Shown: positions 17,578 through 26,834 of the stretch, piece by piece
Position numbering within the stretch: the stretch's first letter is position 1
Layout of the letters: every line of letters begins with the position of its first letter
Assembly: GCA_050011775.1 (NCBI GenBank)
Contig: JBEKIL010000013.1
Span: forward strand, 74,409-138,408
Reading direction: 5' to 3'
DNA from: CAVZMI01 sp050011775
Lineage (GTDB): Bacteria > Bacteroidota > Ignavibacteria > UBA10030 > CAVZMI01
DNA length: 64,000 nucleotides
Notes under the pieces: generated by a model
The model's input: the letters and a program-made list of their open reading frames with translations, nothing else
Database searches by the model: none
Told to the model about the DNA's origin: nothing
Translations under genes and position numbers: made by a program

Positions 17578-17883
17578 TTAATTTATCACTTCGTAATGTT
17601 GGGAACGGTCATCGAAACGCGAAAGCAGAGCTCGTGCTTCGGGTGGTACAACCGCTTTTTCATAGTCCTCTCCGGCAAACTCCCGGACGGCATTGAGGGA
17701 ATCAAACCACATTATGGTGATGAACTCCACACCATCGGCAATGTTGCGTCTCAGAAGATGGATGCCGCGATATCCACGTATATGACGATTGCTTATGCCT
17801 ACAAAGATTTCGCTCTTGAGTAGGTTCTCATATGCGTCCGCATTTGCCTGTGCGGTGTAGCCATGCCAAATTCTGCTAATCAT
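17578..17883 (-). CDS. ABM-family (antibiotic biosynthesis monooxygenase-like) protein
   Basis: 101 residues with the dimeric alpha-beta barrel pattern of ABM proteins: ISRIWHGYTAQANADAYENLL at the start, RGYRGIHLLRRNIADGVEFITIMWFDSLNAV in the middle and YEKAVVPPEARALLSRFDDRSQHYEV near the end. Members range from heme-degrading monooxygenases to proteins of unknown function. No heme-binding residues can be assigned. It could be co-transcribed with the thioredoxin-TPR gene 40 bases downstream. Confidence 0.8.
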   Translation of the reverse strand: MISRIWHGYTAQANADAYENLLKSEIFVGISNRHIRGYRGIHLLRRNIADGVEFITIMWFDSLNAVREFAGEDYEKAVVPPEARALLSRFDDRSQHYEVIN

Positions 17884-18000
17884 AGAATATTTCTCCCCTT
17901 ACATGATTTGAATACAATGTTTTTCAGTGGTGTGCCAGTTCATCAACAACGGCTTGGGTGTAATTATGAATTACTTCGCTATATAATTCTCTTATCGCTT

Positions 18001-20310
18001 CTATCGAAAATTGTCCAGTACTATGATCTTGTTCTTGGCCTCAACTCTTCTAAATACCACTGTCTTACTATCAGGAGAAACTACCGGGCCGTACCCAGGT
18101 ATTTTACTTATCTCTTCGATCTTTCCATTTGCATAATACACTTTTACTAAATTATAAATTTGGGAAGATGGCTCCGCAATGACTCCAAGAATTGATCTGT
18201 CATCGGGCATAGAACCAGTAAATATAAAAGATTTCGGGGTTTTGATAAGATGTTTATTCTTTTCTGCGTCCAAAGGTATGTACCACACACCAATTGAATC
18301 TTGAACTATGGCACTCTTTGAATCCCATGAAAAGCGTGGTAACCCTCTGGAAAAAGAAAAAGCGATTTCCTTAATTATCTTGTTGGGTACAGATTTAAGC
18401 GCAAGAACTGCTTTTGGGGAAGGGGTATTTAGGTCGGGTGCGTACCATAGATACTTTCCATCCCTGGAAATATCAATTAACGCACCGTCTCCTATTTTCC
18501 GGGTTATGTTTGTAGCTATCTCACGCTCAAAGAAACTGAACTTAGTGACTATTGAATCAGGATTCTTTTTTATTGTATCACTTTGAAAGCCACTGAAATA
18601 AACCGATTTCATATCTGCGGACCAACGTATCCAGAGCGGCCACGGTTGGTGTTTCTCGATTGTTGGTTCAAATTTGGTCGGCTCACTTCCATCCTTATTG
18701 CATATCACAAACCCGTTCTGTGAGGGTTCGAAATCGTATACCAGCCTATAGAAGAGTTTGCTTCCATCTGGAGAATATGCAGAACTAGTAACATACCCAT
18801 CCTCGAACGTCAATTGCTGAAGTTCCTTGGTCTGAATGTCGATTGTCCAGAGATTAGATGTCTCAGACTCATTCAAATATACGAGGTGTTTAGCGTCCTT
18901 TGATATGCGTGGAAACCTGTCGGCACCGGCGCCAAGTGTGAGCTGCTTCGGTGTTCCGCCCTCCTCAGGCATGACCCATAAGCCTACACCTCCGCTGCGG
19001 TTTGAATTGAAGACGATTTCTCCAGTCGAAGTCCAGCAAAAATCATCAATGATCTTCTTGTCAAACGTTATCTGATGTTCAGTGCTATCATCCAACTTGC
19101 GCGAAAAGATTTCCGTGTACCGACCAGTCGTAGCGGTTCCAAAACTTCTCAGAAAAGCAAGCCGCTTTGAATCAGGAGACCATGCGATATTAATGAAAGA
19201 GACTGGCTCAATCTGGGTGACTTTTGTCTCTTCCGTTCCGTCTGATTTGACTATGAAGAGTCCCAATGCCTGGCCGATTTGGCGGAAGAAGGCGATGCGT
19301 TTTCCGTCTGGTGACCACATTGGAAGATCAGCATTACTGACCAGTTTATGAGATTTTCCCCCCAGAGTTGGGATGATGTCTATTTCAAACCTATTATTAT
19401 CTGTGGAATAGACGGAATAAACAATCTGGCTGGCATCAGGCGAAAAACATGGAGCCCTGTAATAAACTAACACTGTGTCATTGGTAATTTTCCTTGGTTC
19501 GCCTCCTGAAGAGTGAATAACATACAAGTTTGGACGCATTCGGGAATCGTTGGCAACGTAAACAATCCAGTTTCCGTCAGGGGAAATGTTTGGATCGTTG
19601 ACATTAATGCCTCCCGTTTTCAATATCCGTGTCACCATTGGGGTTGAAGGTTTATTGAGTAGCTCAATTCCAATTAAAATACCAATGGCTACCACAAATA
19701 ATCCTGCTAGTGCATAAATCCAGTTCTTTCTTTTTTTTCTTTTACTCCTTGATTTGTGTGCTGAAGTTGCTATGGATCCTACAAGGATTTCATAAATCTC
19801 AATTTTTTCTTTTATATTCTTGAGCTCTTTGGGTCCAAGCGAGACTACTTGAAGATCTAATTTGTGCCTTACAAGATTATACACCTCCTGTGAGATACAA
19901 ATGCCCCCCGGCTCAGCCAGCAGTTCAATACGAGAAGCAATGTTCACACCATCGCCAAATACATCATCATCTTTGACAACGATGTCACCCATATGAATAC
20001 CGATACGAAGAAGTATCTTTTCTTTCTCTGCAGCACTCTCATTATACTTGCCGAAACATTCCTGAATATCAATGGCACATCGAACAGCATTAGCAACTGT
20101 AGTAAAACTCACAAGAAAGGCATCGCCCATCATTTTGATTTCCTTGCCATCGTGTCTGTTGAGAGCATCTCTCACGATTTGATTGTGACGGCTAAGAAGA
20201 TTCATGGTGAGATTTTCATTCTCCTGCATCATCTTGCTGTATCCGACGATATCGGAGAACATAATAACAGAGAGGTGCGTTTGGCTTTCCGGGTTCGTCA
20301 TGTCAGGCAT
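18001..20310 (-). CDS. Membrane class III adenylate cyclase with extracytoplasmic PD40 beta-propeller
   Basis: 769 residues in three parts. Residues 10-180 are a class III nucleotide cyclase domain with both metal aspartates (Asp20 in FSDIVGYS, Asp63 in MMGDAF), the substrate lysine region GKEIKMMGD, and the transition-state pair Asn123/Arg127 in GVNIASRIELLAEPGG. A basic stretch precedes one membrane helix at about 197-217. The remaining 540 residues are PD40/TolB-like propeller repeats (SPDGNWIVYVAND, SPDGSKLFYR), probably outside the cytoplasm. GGGGA lies 7 bases before the ATG. This is a likely one-component receptor that makes cAMP. The propeller's ligand is unknown. Confidence 0.88.
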   Translation of the reverse strand: MPDMTNPESQTHLSVIMFSDIVGYSKMMQENENLTMNLLSRHNQIVRDALNRHDGKEIKMMGDAFLVSFTTVANAVRCAIDIQECFGKYNESAAEKEKILLRIGIHMGDIVVKDDDVFGDGVNIASRIELLAEPGGICISQEVYNLVRHKLDLQVVSLGPKELKNIKEKIEIYEILVGSIATSAHKSRSKRKKRKNWIYALAGLFVVAIGILIGIELLNKPSTPMVTRILKTGGINVNDPNISPDGNWIVYVANDSRMRPNLYVIHSSGGEPRKITNDTVLVYYRAPCFSPDASQIVYSVYSTDNNRFEIDIIPTLGGKSHKLVSNADLPMWSPDGKRIAFFRQIGQALGLFIVKSDGTEETKVTQIEPVSFINIAWSPDSKRLAFLRSFGTATTGRYTEIFSRKLDDSTEHQITFDKKIIDDFCWTSTGEIVFNSNRSGGVGLWVMPEEGGTPKQLTLGAGADRFPRISKDAKHLVYLNESETSNLWTIDIQTKELQQLTFEDGYVTSSAYSPDGSKLFYRLVYDFEPSQNGFVICNKDGSEPTKFEPTIEKHQPWPLWIRWSADMKSVYFSGFQSDTIKKNPDSIVTKFSFFEREIATNITRKIGDGALIDISRDGKYLWYAPDLNTPSPKAVLALKSVPNKIIKEIAFSFSRGLPRFSWDSKSAIVQDSIGVWYIPLDAEKNKHLIKTPKSFIFTGSMPDDRSILGVIAEPSSQIYNLVKVYYANGKIEEISKIPGYGPVVSPDSKTVVFRRVEAKNKIIVLDNFR

Positions 20311-20451
20311 TTTTGGATCCCCTAATTGACATCGTGGGCTTTCTCTTTATTCTACTACATCTCTACTTCATTAGCAACATCTTCTTCGTCTCGCCCAACG
20401 GTGTGGAGTGAACTCTACTTTTTGATTCGTTACCAATATGTGTTTATCCCT

Positions 20452-20484
20452 GCCTGCGTGCCGGAGGCACTCCGGCAGGCAGGC
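20452..20484. repeat. GC-rich palindromic repeat
   Basis: Nested stems GCCTGC/GCAGGC and TGCCGGAG/CTCCGGCA around a GCA loop form a strong hairpin in the gap between the cyclase and the lipoprotein gene. It lies just 3' of the lipoprotein stop (minus strand), so it may also stop transcription, although no T tract is present. Similar GC-rich palindromes occur as dispersed repeats in many environmental bacteria. Confidence 0.6.
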
Positions 20485-20512
20485 GCCGAAGTCCGCCGGC
20501 TTTCCTCTAAAC

Positions 20513-21544
20513 TTACTTGAGTATTACTCCCCATTCTGTAACGACAAAACCATTCCGTTCGAACTTGGGAATTGACGGAGGAGGCAGCTTCTTTCCGAAG
20601 TCGTTCGTTCCCTGTATGACATAGAAGAGGCGAAGCATATTATCCGGCTGTTCGGAGATTTTCAAACGAATAACTTTCCCGATCTCATCGGCAAATTGGG
20701 GATAAATGATATAATATGGATATTCAACCAGTCTTGGGATCCAATACTCGATAAAATTGCTTTTTTCATGCTGATTAAAACCGGCGAGAAGGAGATTGTT
20801 CGAGAAGAATGACGTAAGTGTATCTCTGCTGACAATCCAGCCTGAAGTATATTGAAAGGCATCCGGATTTTTACTCTCGTAAAAGAGATAGTCATACTGT
20901 CGATCGATCTTGCCGGACGGTTCTACGGAAACATTCCAACCGCCGGAATACAATGGAATAGATTGAAGAATGGATCCTCCCAGCGGAAATTCCAATGCGA
21001 CGGACAGATTGCGTGTAGTTTGCGGATAGAGATAAATATTAGGTTTGCGAACGAGTATATGAGAAGTATCGATAATGGTTATTTGAATGCGCTGCGGGCG
21101 TTCGATCTCTGCATTGTCAAAGCGGGCATTGATGAATACATCCGCCGCATAACTTCCGGGCATCAGGGCAGCCACAGAACTCAGAATATTGAATGGTCCA
21201 AGCCATCGGTTTGTTAAAGTGGAATCGGCTTTCAATAAACCATGATGAACTATTTCCGGCCAATAAAAGCCATAATATTGCCGGGAAATGATTGTGTCGT
21301 TTCGGGTGATAAAGATATCCGAAACGGGTCCTGTCCATGTGTAGTTCTGATCTATGCCGGTCTTATTGGTCATCTGGAAAATCAAGTAGAACGGATAGCC
21401 TCTCTGGAAGACGGTACCGGGATTTCCGAGTGTATCGGTAGTTGAGAATGATGTCGAGATAGTTTCATCTGGTTGGATTGTCTCATCTATATTGCATCCC
21501 ATCAACACTCCTGCGACCAAAAGAACCATTATCATATTTTTCAT
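20513..21544 (-). CDS. Lipoprotein of unknown function
   Basis: 343 residues. The signal peptide MIMVLLVAGVLMGCN carries a lipobox with Cys17, so it is membrane-anchored. Residues 25-165 look like a beta-sandwich resembling BsuPI-type inhibitor domains (YPFYLIFQMTNKTGIDQNYTW). From residue 172 a distinct conserved domain begins with KPNIYLYPQ, followed by GGWNVSVEPSG, YDYLFYES, FIEYWIPRL, YYIIYPQFADEIGKVI and FERNGFVVTEWG. I know this pattern from uncharacterised secreted proteins but not a function. It is monocistronic. Confidence 0.7.
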   Translation of the reverse strand: MKNMIMVLLVAGVLMGCNIDETIQPDETISTSFSTTDTLGNPGTVFQRGYPFYLIFQMTNKTGIDQNYTWTGPVSDIFITRNDTIISRQYYGFYWPEIVHHGLLKADSTLTNRWLGPFNILSSVAALMPGSYAADVFINARFDNAEIERPQRIQITIIDTSHILVRKPNIYLYPQTTRNLSVALEFPLGGSILQSIPLYSGGWNVSVEPSGKIDRQYDYLFYESKNPDAFQYTSGWIVSRDTLTSFFSNNLLLAGFNQHEKSNFIEYWIPRLVEYPYYIIYPQFADEIGKVIRLKISEQPDNMLRLFYVIQGTNDFGKKLPPPSIPKFERNGFVVTEWGVILK

Positions 21545-21581
21545 TGATGTTTCCAGCTGTTAGGCCTAAGATAAACTTACA

Positions 21582-21874
21582 ATGCTTCAGCCGTCACACC
21601 GAGTCCCGCCCTCCGGGCGGGAAGGTGTGCTAGACAGGTCATTGTCGGGCCGAGGTTGTAACATTAAATATTTCAGAAAAGACTCCTCATCATGCCGAGT
21701 CCCGCCCTCCAGGCGGGGAGGCATGCTAGACAGTTCTTCGTCAAGCCGAGTCCCGCCGCTTAATGTTGTCTGTGTCCGGCGCCGCTCCCGTGTTCCGTTT
21801 TCGTTTCAGTCCCACGTTCCGTGATCTTTACGTCCCACGATTCTGTGGGATTGCGGGGACCTTTAGTAAAGAGT
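21582..21874. repeat. Cluster of hairpin repeats
   Basis: At least two hairpins share the core CCCGCCC-x-GGGCGGG but have different, compensating outer arms: ACACC/GGTGT at about 21596-21627 and CATGCC/GGCATG at about 21692-21725. The block 21655-21737, starting GTTGTAACATTAAATATTTC, recurs almost unchanged at 27101-27183. At the right end, 21858-21874 reads GACCTTTAGTAAAGAG, a variant of a motif also found at 23389 and 28027. No gene is visible. Confidence 0.75.
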
Positions 21875-21891
21875 CATATGCCGTGCCGCCA

Positions 21892-22920
21892 TTATCTTTT
21901 CTTAGCCCCATGGTGAACCATAGAGCTTTTGTCTGCGTCTGCAATTACCCCGGAGCTATGTGGTTGTCCTATGGATGCTTTGTGAAACGTGCTAAATGAT
22001 GACTCAAATTCTGATACTTTCTGAGAGAACTCGTCTATCTCGCTTTCAAGCTTCGAGATGGATACATTAGATAATTCAAATTGCTCTATCTTTCCAGCGA
22101 ATTGTGTTTGAAAGTGAGCTTGCCTATAAAGATTGTAAGCAGGAGTTTCGCTGTCGAATTCAAAGCAAGGTGACTCGTATGCTTGACGTCCATATGGATA
22201 TGGATTCAGTAGTACACTTTTTTTTGCAAGTATTCCAAAACATGTTGGAGTACCACGATAAAGGTATACAGAAACAAGTTCTTTGTCTGATCCGACAAAA
22301 CTCAGTATAATTCTTAGACTCTTTATGATTTCGCGAGCAATCTCTCCAGGATCCCTGCCCTCTTGTGCTGCACGAAAATCAGCAAACAGTGGATGTGTAA
22401 GCATGAACTTAATTTCGACACCATCATGTATTTTCTTCTTTATCGTCTCTATCACATGTTTAAAATGCCTGTCTTGAAGGAATCCCAGGAGAGATGATCC
22501 GACGATGAAAAGTCCATCCTTTTCATCTTCTATGATTGTATGGAACTCGCCTGTTTGAAGAGCTTGTTCTCTGCTAATATATGTTTTTGACAGTCCAACT
22601 TCGGAAGAACTTTCCACAAGTGAGAAACGCTCAGCGCAAGGCATTCCGAGTCTGCTTCCTATTACTGAAGCTAACTCTTTTGCATTTTCTGAGAGGTCCA
22701 TCAATCCTGCTGAAAGCATTATAATAGACACCGATGCGGAAGCTGTGAATGTAACGCCGAATGTTATCAGTATTATTGACCACCATTTGTCGGAAGGTTG
22801 GAATATTCCGGTCAATGTAAGCAGAATACCAACTATCAACGTTAAGATAATTAACGTCTTCCGGACATTGTGCGTTGAACGATAATCTTTTTCCCTTATG
22901 CTATAATCCCATTTTCTCAT
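21892..22920 (-). CDS. Two-TM membrane protein with PLD-like cytoplasmic domain
   Basis: 342 residues. Two membrane helices near the N-terminus (LIILTLIVGILLTLTGIF, ILITFGVTFTASASVSIIML) precede a soluble domain of 190 residues with FIVGSSLLGFLQD, VEIKFMLTHPLFADFR and GILAKKSVLLNPYPYGR. This recalls the phospholipase D-like fold, but no HxKxxxxD catalytic motif is seen, so it is more likely a binding or scaffold domain. The C-terminal 60 residues are predicted coiled coil. It is the last gene of the minus-strand island. Function unknown; a membrane-linked conflict-system effector is one possibility. Confidence 0.6.
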   Translation of the reverse strand: MRKWDYSIREKDYRSTHNVRKTLIILTLIVGILLTLTGIFQPSDKWWSIILITFGVTFTASASVSIIMLSAGLMDLSENAKELASVIGSRLGMPCAERFSLVESSSEVGLSKTYISREQALQTGEFHTIIEDEKDGLFIVGSSLLGFLQDRHFKHVIETIKKKIHDGVEIKFMLTHPLFADFRAAQEGRDPGEIAREIIKSLRIILSFVGSDKELVSVYLYRGTPTCFGILAKKSVLLNPYPYGRQAYESPCFEFDSETPAYNLYRQAHFQTQFAGKIEQFELSNVSISKLESEIDEFSQKVSEFESSFSTFHKASIGQPHSSGVIADADKSSMVHHGAKKR

Positions 22921-23441
22921 TTTTATTCCTTTCGATGAATATGATTTTTCAGGGCGTTCATTTTTGTCACTTAATTCAACCGTTTGATATTTTCTAAAAA
23001 GGTCTCCTAAAGGTTAAGAGAAATAATTATTATATAAGCGTAAACAAACACAACACTCACCCACTCAGCCAAAGGTCGTCAGACTTCGATCGTCAGATTC
23101 CGACAACCCGCTCCGCCGAGCCTGTCCGCCGACTTGTCCTGAGCGAGTCCCACAGGATGTGGGACGAGTCGAAGGATCTCGTGCTTCGATTTTTTCCGTC
23201 CCACGATTCGTGCTTTTTACGTCCCACGTTCCCGTGTTCCGTTTTTTCCCGTCTCACGTTCCCGTGTTCTTTACGGCCCTACGTCTTATGTGGGGTCCAG
23301 TGAGATTTACGGTCCCACGCTTTCGTGCTATTTACGTCCCACGTTCTAAGTGGGATTGTGGGGCTCAGTGGGGCTGTGGGATTGCGGGGACCTTTTATAA
23401 AGTGATAGCTTGTGTTGCCATGGTTGATGATTCTTAAAAGA
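22921..23441. repeat. Repeat-rich gap with degenerate attC-like ends
   Basis: No gene is visible. The interior is made of dispersed repeats: 23062-23118 matches 26878-26934, and several 'cgtcccacg' units follow up to 23350. The ends form a weak inverted repeat: left TTCTAAAAAGGTC near 22991-23003 and right GACCTTTTATAAAGTG at 23389-23404. The right half equals the half-site at 28027-28042. I treat it as a possible decayed cassette boundary with repeat insertions. Confidence 0.5.
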
Positions 23442-26400
23442 TTATTTTGCCTGATCTAAAGCTGCCAGCACTTCCTCCGCATCCACCTTGCCCCAGTAAT
23501 AGCCCATCTCCTTGCTCATTTGTAACGCGTGCTCGGTTTCGGCTCTGGCGTTTTGCTTGTCGCTGTTTGCGAGATGTGTCCAACCAAGCGCATTTCGAAT
23601 ATCTGCCTCGTAAATCCGATAGCCGCTCTCAACCGCATAACCGAGCGCTTCGTTTAGGTCGTTGAACGCCGACATTGCATCCTTCATATGCTTTGCCGCC
23701 CAGCGCCCGCACGCTAGCAAAGCTTCAATGAGCGCGGGACGATACGAAATACTCCGCGCTATTTTGAGCGCGGTGTCATAATGCTCACGTGCGCTTGTGT
23801 GTTGTCCTGCATCCGCGTCAAGGTCGCCGAGAACGCGGTGGCATTGGCTGATTTGGGGTGTCCAATGACCGAGTTCGGATTGTTCCATATTAGCTATGGT
23901 GACACGGCGGGCATAATCAGAATCGCTCTTTCGTTTAAGGTGATCAGCATGTTTAATTCCCCACAGGCTAAAAATATAGTGAAGTTGCGGAAACAACTGC
24001 TTAATAAGTACTTCTGCTTGTTCAAACATAGTGCTGGCAGAAATTAACTCGCCCGTTAAATGCAGTGCCCATGCGTGGTAACTTAAAGAAATATATTCAT
24101 TCTGCTTATTCACCGCGCGGCGGGCGAGGTCAAGTGCACAAGTGGCGGCTTCTGTGCTCGCTTCCAGCACGCCGAGTTGCGCGTGGAGATCCGCAAGGTT
24201 AATGTGGCCTGTGCTGGCGTTGCTCCAGTCTTTGCGAGTAAGGTAACTAGTAACGGCGCGTTCGTAGAACGGTACTGCCTCGTGCAGGCGTCCCAGATTC
24301 ATCAGGCATAAGCCGATCGTGTTTAAAATCCAACTCTGCTCATGTGGAATACCTTGTGGTTCTCTAGATAGATTCCCATCTGGGAAGAATTCTTTAACCA
24401 TATTCAAGTACGTGTCGTAGGCGCCAAGCAGGTGCATCAAAATAAAACGGTCTTCTTGATCAATTCTGTCTCGTCTAATCTTATGCGCCTCAGTATACGC
24501 ATTCGCTTGGCAGGCGTGATGCACCACTTCAATGAGCGGCTTCAAATCGTCAAGTGTGGGATATTCCGGTGTGTCACCTGCAATCGAAAGATAGTAGTCT
24601 TTGATCTGTTCGTGCGCGGCTTTTTCTTGTGCAGAGTCGCCTTTGGTCAGCAACGCCAAATAGTGGTTGCGGATGAGCGGGTGCGTTGTGTAGGTGCGTT
24701 CATGCGCGTCAAAACGAAGGATGCGGTACGTCGCCAAGTGTTTAACCATAGCCTCCAAATTTGAAATCCCAAATCCCAATTTCCCAATCTCAAATAATTT
24801 GGATTCTGGTTTTTGGGATTTGGAAATTAGCGGAAGAAACACTTTATCAAATGCGCTTTCGTGCACGGGTGTGCGGAACGCGGAAAAGAGTTTCAGGAAT
24901 TCACGCTCGACGTCGGTGAGGTGTTCGTCGTAGCGGCGCAAGACGCGGTGGACACGTTCGTACCGCGGCTCGTCCATCGTTGGCGTGGGCAGGTCGGCAA
25001 CATGTGCAACATCGCCGCCGTAGCGTTCTGTCAAAATAGCGGCGAGCAAACTGAGCGTGAGCGCGTGCCCGTCCCAATCCGCCACCAATTTATCAAGCGT
25101 ATCGTATTTGCCCTGCACACCCAGTTTCCGCAACAACGCGCGACCATCAGCAGCGGAAAGCCGATCCACCTCGCGATGTGTGTACGTCGTGTATTCCATT
25201 AAATCAAGCAATGGCGCGCGGCTGGTGACGAGACAGAACGATTGATTGTCGGAGCGTGCAAAGTACGTCAGTAAATCGCGCAGGTCATTGCTCTGCAATA
25301 GACCGAACCGATCGCCTTCCTGATTTTGCATTACTTCCAAGCCATCGAGTACAAAGAGATATCGCCCCGCGCCGAGCATCGCGCCGATAATTTGCGCGCG
25401 CACGCTGGACGATGGCACCACGCGCGGATCGATATGCCCGCCGCTCATCCATTTAAGCGCGGCTTCGAGAAATTCATCCACGCTCCGCTTCTCGTTAAAG
25501 CCCCACCAGAAAATGCCGTCAGGGGTTGGGATGGACGGCTGTTCGCCCTTACAAATGTTGTCCACCCATTTGCGTGCGAGACTGCTCTTGCCCTCGCCGC
25601 CGAAACCTATTAACCCTGTCACGTGTTTCTGCAGATTGAGCCAGTCTTGTGTGATTTGCTCAAGCAGTTCGTTACGCCCTGTCCATTCTTTTAATATGTC
25701 GGGTGCGCTGTTCCACGCAAAGCGATCCATTGGTGTGACTGCCGCGCGCGCTTGCGCAACATCGGTTTTGGGTTCAGGCGCGGCGCGCAGTGGCAATGAT
25801 TCATCGCGCAATGACAAACCGAGCGGTGCGAGTGAAAGGACTCGTGCATTTATCGCCCAAGCCGTATCGCGATCTTTGGTGGACTGGTCGGGGAACCACG
25901 TTTCGGACACAATGCCGACAACGAGATTGCGTTCGACATCGAGGACTGCCGCACCGCTCATCCCGCGATTGATCTGGGACGACTGCAATTGCACGGGATC
26001 GCATTGCACCATGTGACCTTCAGGTGGCTCAATGCAACCTTGAATCGTCCCATCCGCCCAGCCCGCGATGTAATCCTCCAAGCGACGATAGCCGTACGAG
26101 CGAAACGGATTCCTGTCTGAAGAGTCGGCAGTTCCAAGCACCGCTATTTGCTCTGGCGCAAGCGGCGACGCGCCGCCGACGAGTTGCAGCAGCACCACAT
26201 CGTCATCGTGTTGTGGAAAAAATGCGGCAACCGTCGCACGCCGTGATTTCGTCTCACCGCCACGCGCTTGCGGAAAGTACACGCCTATTTCAGCTCTTTT
26301 TGCGTCGCGCGGATGTGCGCTAATCGCGGCTTCCACTACGTGTGCGCACGTCACAATCCTGCCGTCCGTCGAAACCGCGATGCCCGTGCCGACAATCGCA

Positions 26401-26477
26401 TCATCGCTGACGCGTCGAATCTGCACTGTCATCTCGCGCAGGTTTTGCAGGCGTATGTTGGACGATTGTATGCTCAC
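23442..26477 (-). CDS. Trypsin-like protease fused to STAND NTPase and TPR domain
   Basis: 1011 residues. The GTG at 26477 is preferred: AAGGAGAG precedes it and it overlaps the upstream gene's stop by four bases. Residues 10-200 are a trypsin-like serine protease with His46 (TCAHVV), an Asp near 92 (HDDDVVLLQL) and Ser174 (NRGMSGAAV). A STAND/NB-ARC-type NTPase follows, with Walker A GFGGEGKSS at about 291-299 and Walker B RYLFVLDGLEVMQ, then a winged-helix region and TPR repeats to the end. STAND proteins sense a trigger through repeats and unleash an effector, here the protease. Such trypsin-STAND genes with Trypco partners are described as bacterial conflict systems. The gene is GC-richer than its neighbours, which suggests transfer. 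Confidence 0.88.
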   Translation of the reverse strand: MSIQSSNIRLQNLREMTVQIRRVSDDAIVGTGIAVSTDGRIVTCAHVVEAAISAHPRDAKRAEIGVYFPQARGGETKSRRATVAAFFPQHDDDVVLLQLVGGASPLAPEQIAVLGTADSSDRNPFRSYGYRRLEDYIAGWADGTIQGCIEPPEGHMVQCDPVQLQSSQINRGMSGAAVLDVERNLVVGIVSETWFPDQSTKDRDTAWAINARVLSLAPLGLSLRDESLPLRAAPEPKTDVAQARAAVTPMDRFAWNSAPDILKEWTGRNELLEQITQDWLNLQKHVTGLIGFGGEGKSSLARKWVDNICKGEQPSIPTPDGIFWWGFNEKRSVDEFLEAALKWMSGGHIDPRVVPSSSVRAQIIGAMLGAGRYLFVLDGLEVMQNQEGDRFGLLQSNDLRDLLTYFARSDNQSFCLVTSRAPLLDLMEYTTYTHREVDRLSAADGRALLRKLGVQGKYDTLDKLVADWDGHALTLSLLAAILTERYGGDVAHVADLPTPTMDEPRYERVHRVLRRYDEHLTDVEREFLKLFSAFRTPVHESAFDKVFLPLISKSQKPESKLFEIGKLGFGISNLEAMVKHLATYRILRFDAHERTYTTHPLIRNHYLALLTKGDSAQEKAAHEQIKDYYLSIAGDTPEYPTLDDLKPLIEVVHHACQANAYTEAHKIRRDRIDQEDRFILMHLLGAYDTYLNMVKEFFPDGNLSREPQGIPHEQSWILNTIGLCLMNLGRLHEAVPFYERAVTSYLTRKDWSNASTGHINLADLHAQLGVLEASTEAATCALDLARRAVNKQNEYISLSYHAWALHLTGELISASTMFEQAEVLIKQLFPQLHYIFSLWGIKHADHLKRKSDSDYARRVTIANMEQSELGHWTPQISQCHRVLGDLDADAGQHTSAREHYDTALKIARSISYRPALIEALLACGRWAAKHMKDAMSAFNDLNEALGYAVESGYRIYEADIRNALGWTHLANSDKQNARAETEHALQMSKEMGYYWGKVDAEEVLAALDQAK

Positions 26478-26794
26478 GCTGATCTCTCCTTGTGTTCCCA
26501 AATCAATTTTACATTTAGATGTGCTTCTGCTCCAGCTTTTGCAATGAGTGCCCCCGACTCAACGTCGAGCTTAATGCCGAATTCCAATTCCACCTGTGAC
26601 GGTTTTTTGACAAGCGCATCCATGGTGTTTGTTATCCGTTGAGCCATGCTGTGAATGGTGTTCATGGCATTCTCTAATGCTTTGGCAGATTTTTCTGCGA
26701 TGTCGGCCGGTAATAGAGCGGTCTTTTGTACCCCCGGTCGTGACGTTAGTTCGACGAGTATTGGTGAGTTTTCTTCGATCGTAAAAGTGGGCAT
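26474..26794 (-). CDS. Trypsin-co-occurring domain protein (Trypco1, CU044_2847 family)
   Basis: 106 residues: IEENSPILVELTSRPGVQ, then a helical middle (AEKSAKALENAMNTIHSMAQRITNTMDAL) and the strand-rich VELEFGIKLDVESGALIAKAGAEAHLNVKLIW. This matches the small family known to sit beside trypsin-like proteases and STAND NTPases. It is translated just before the trypsin-STAND gene, sharing GTGA at 26474-26477, with AAGGAG 8 bases before its own ATG. It is probably the trigger, chaperone or substrate of the protease; which of these is not known. Confidence 0.82.
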   Translation of the reverse strand: MPTFTIEENSPILVELTSRPGVQKTALLPADIAEKSAKALENAMNTIHSMAQRITNTMDALVKKPSQVELEFGIKLDVESGALIAKAGAEAHLNVKLIWEHKERSA

Positions 26795-26834
26795 TGATAA
26801 ATCTCCTTACTTTTTATTGTGTTTAGGCAATGAT

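Noticed and set aside
21556..21562. GTTAGGC core (classic attC R') at the start of the lipoprotein gene
   Set aside because: It is a single seven-base match in the opposite orientation to the island genes, with no partner half or stem.
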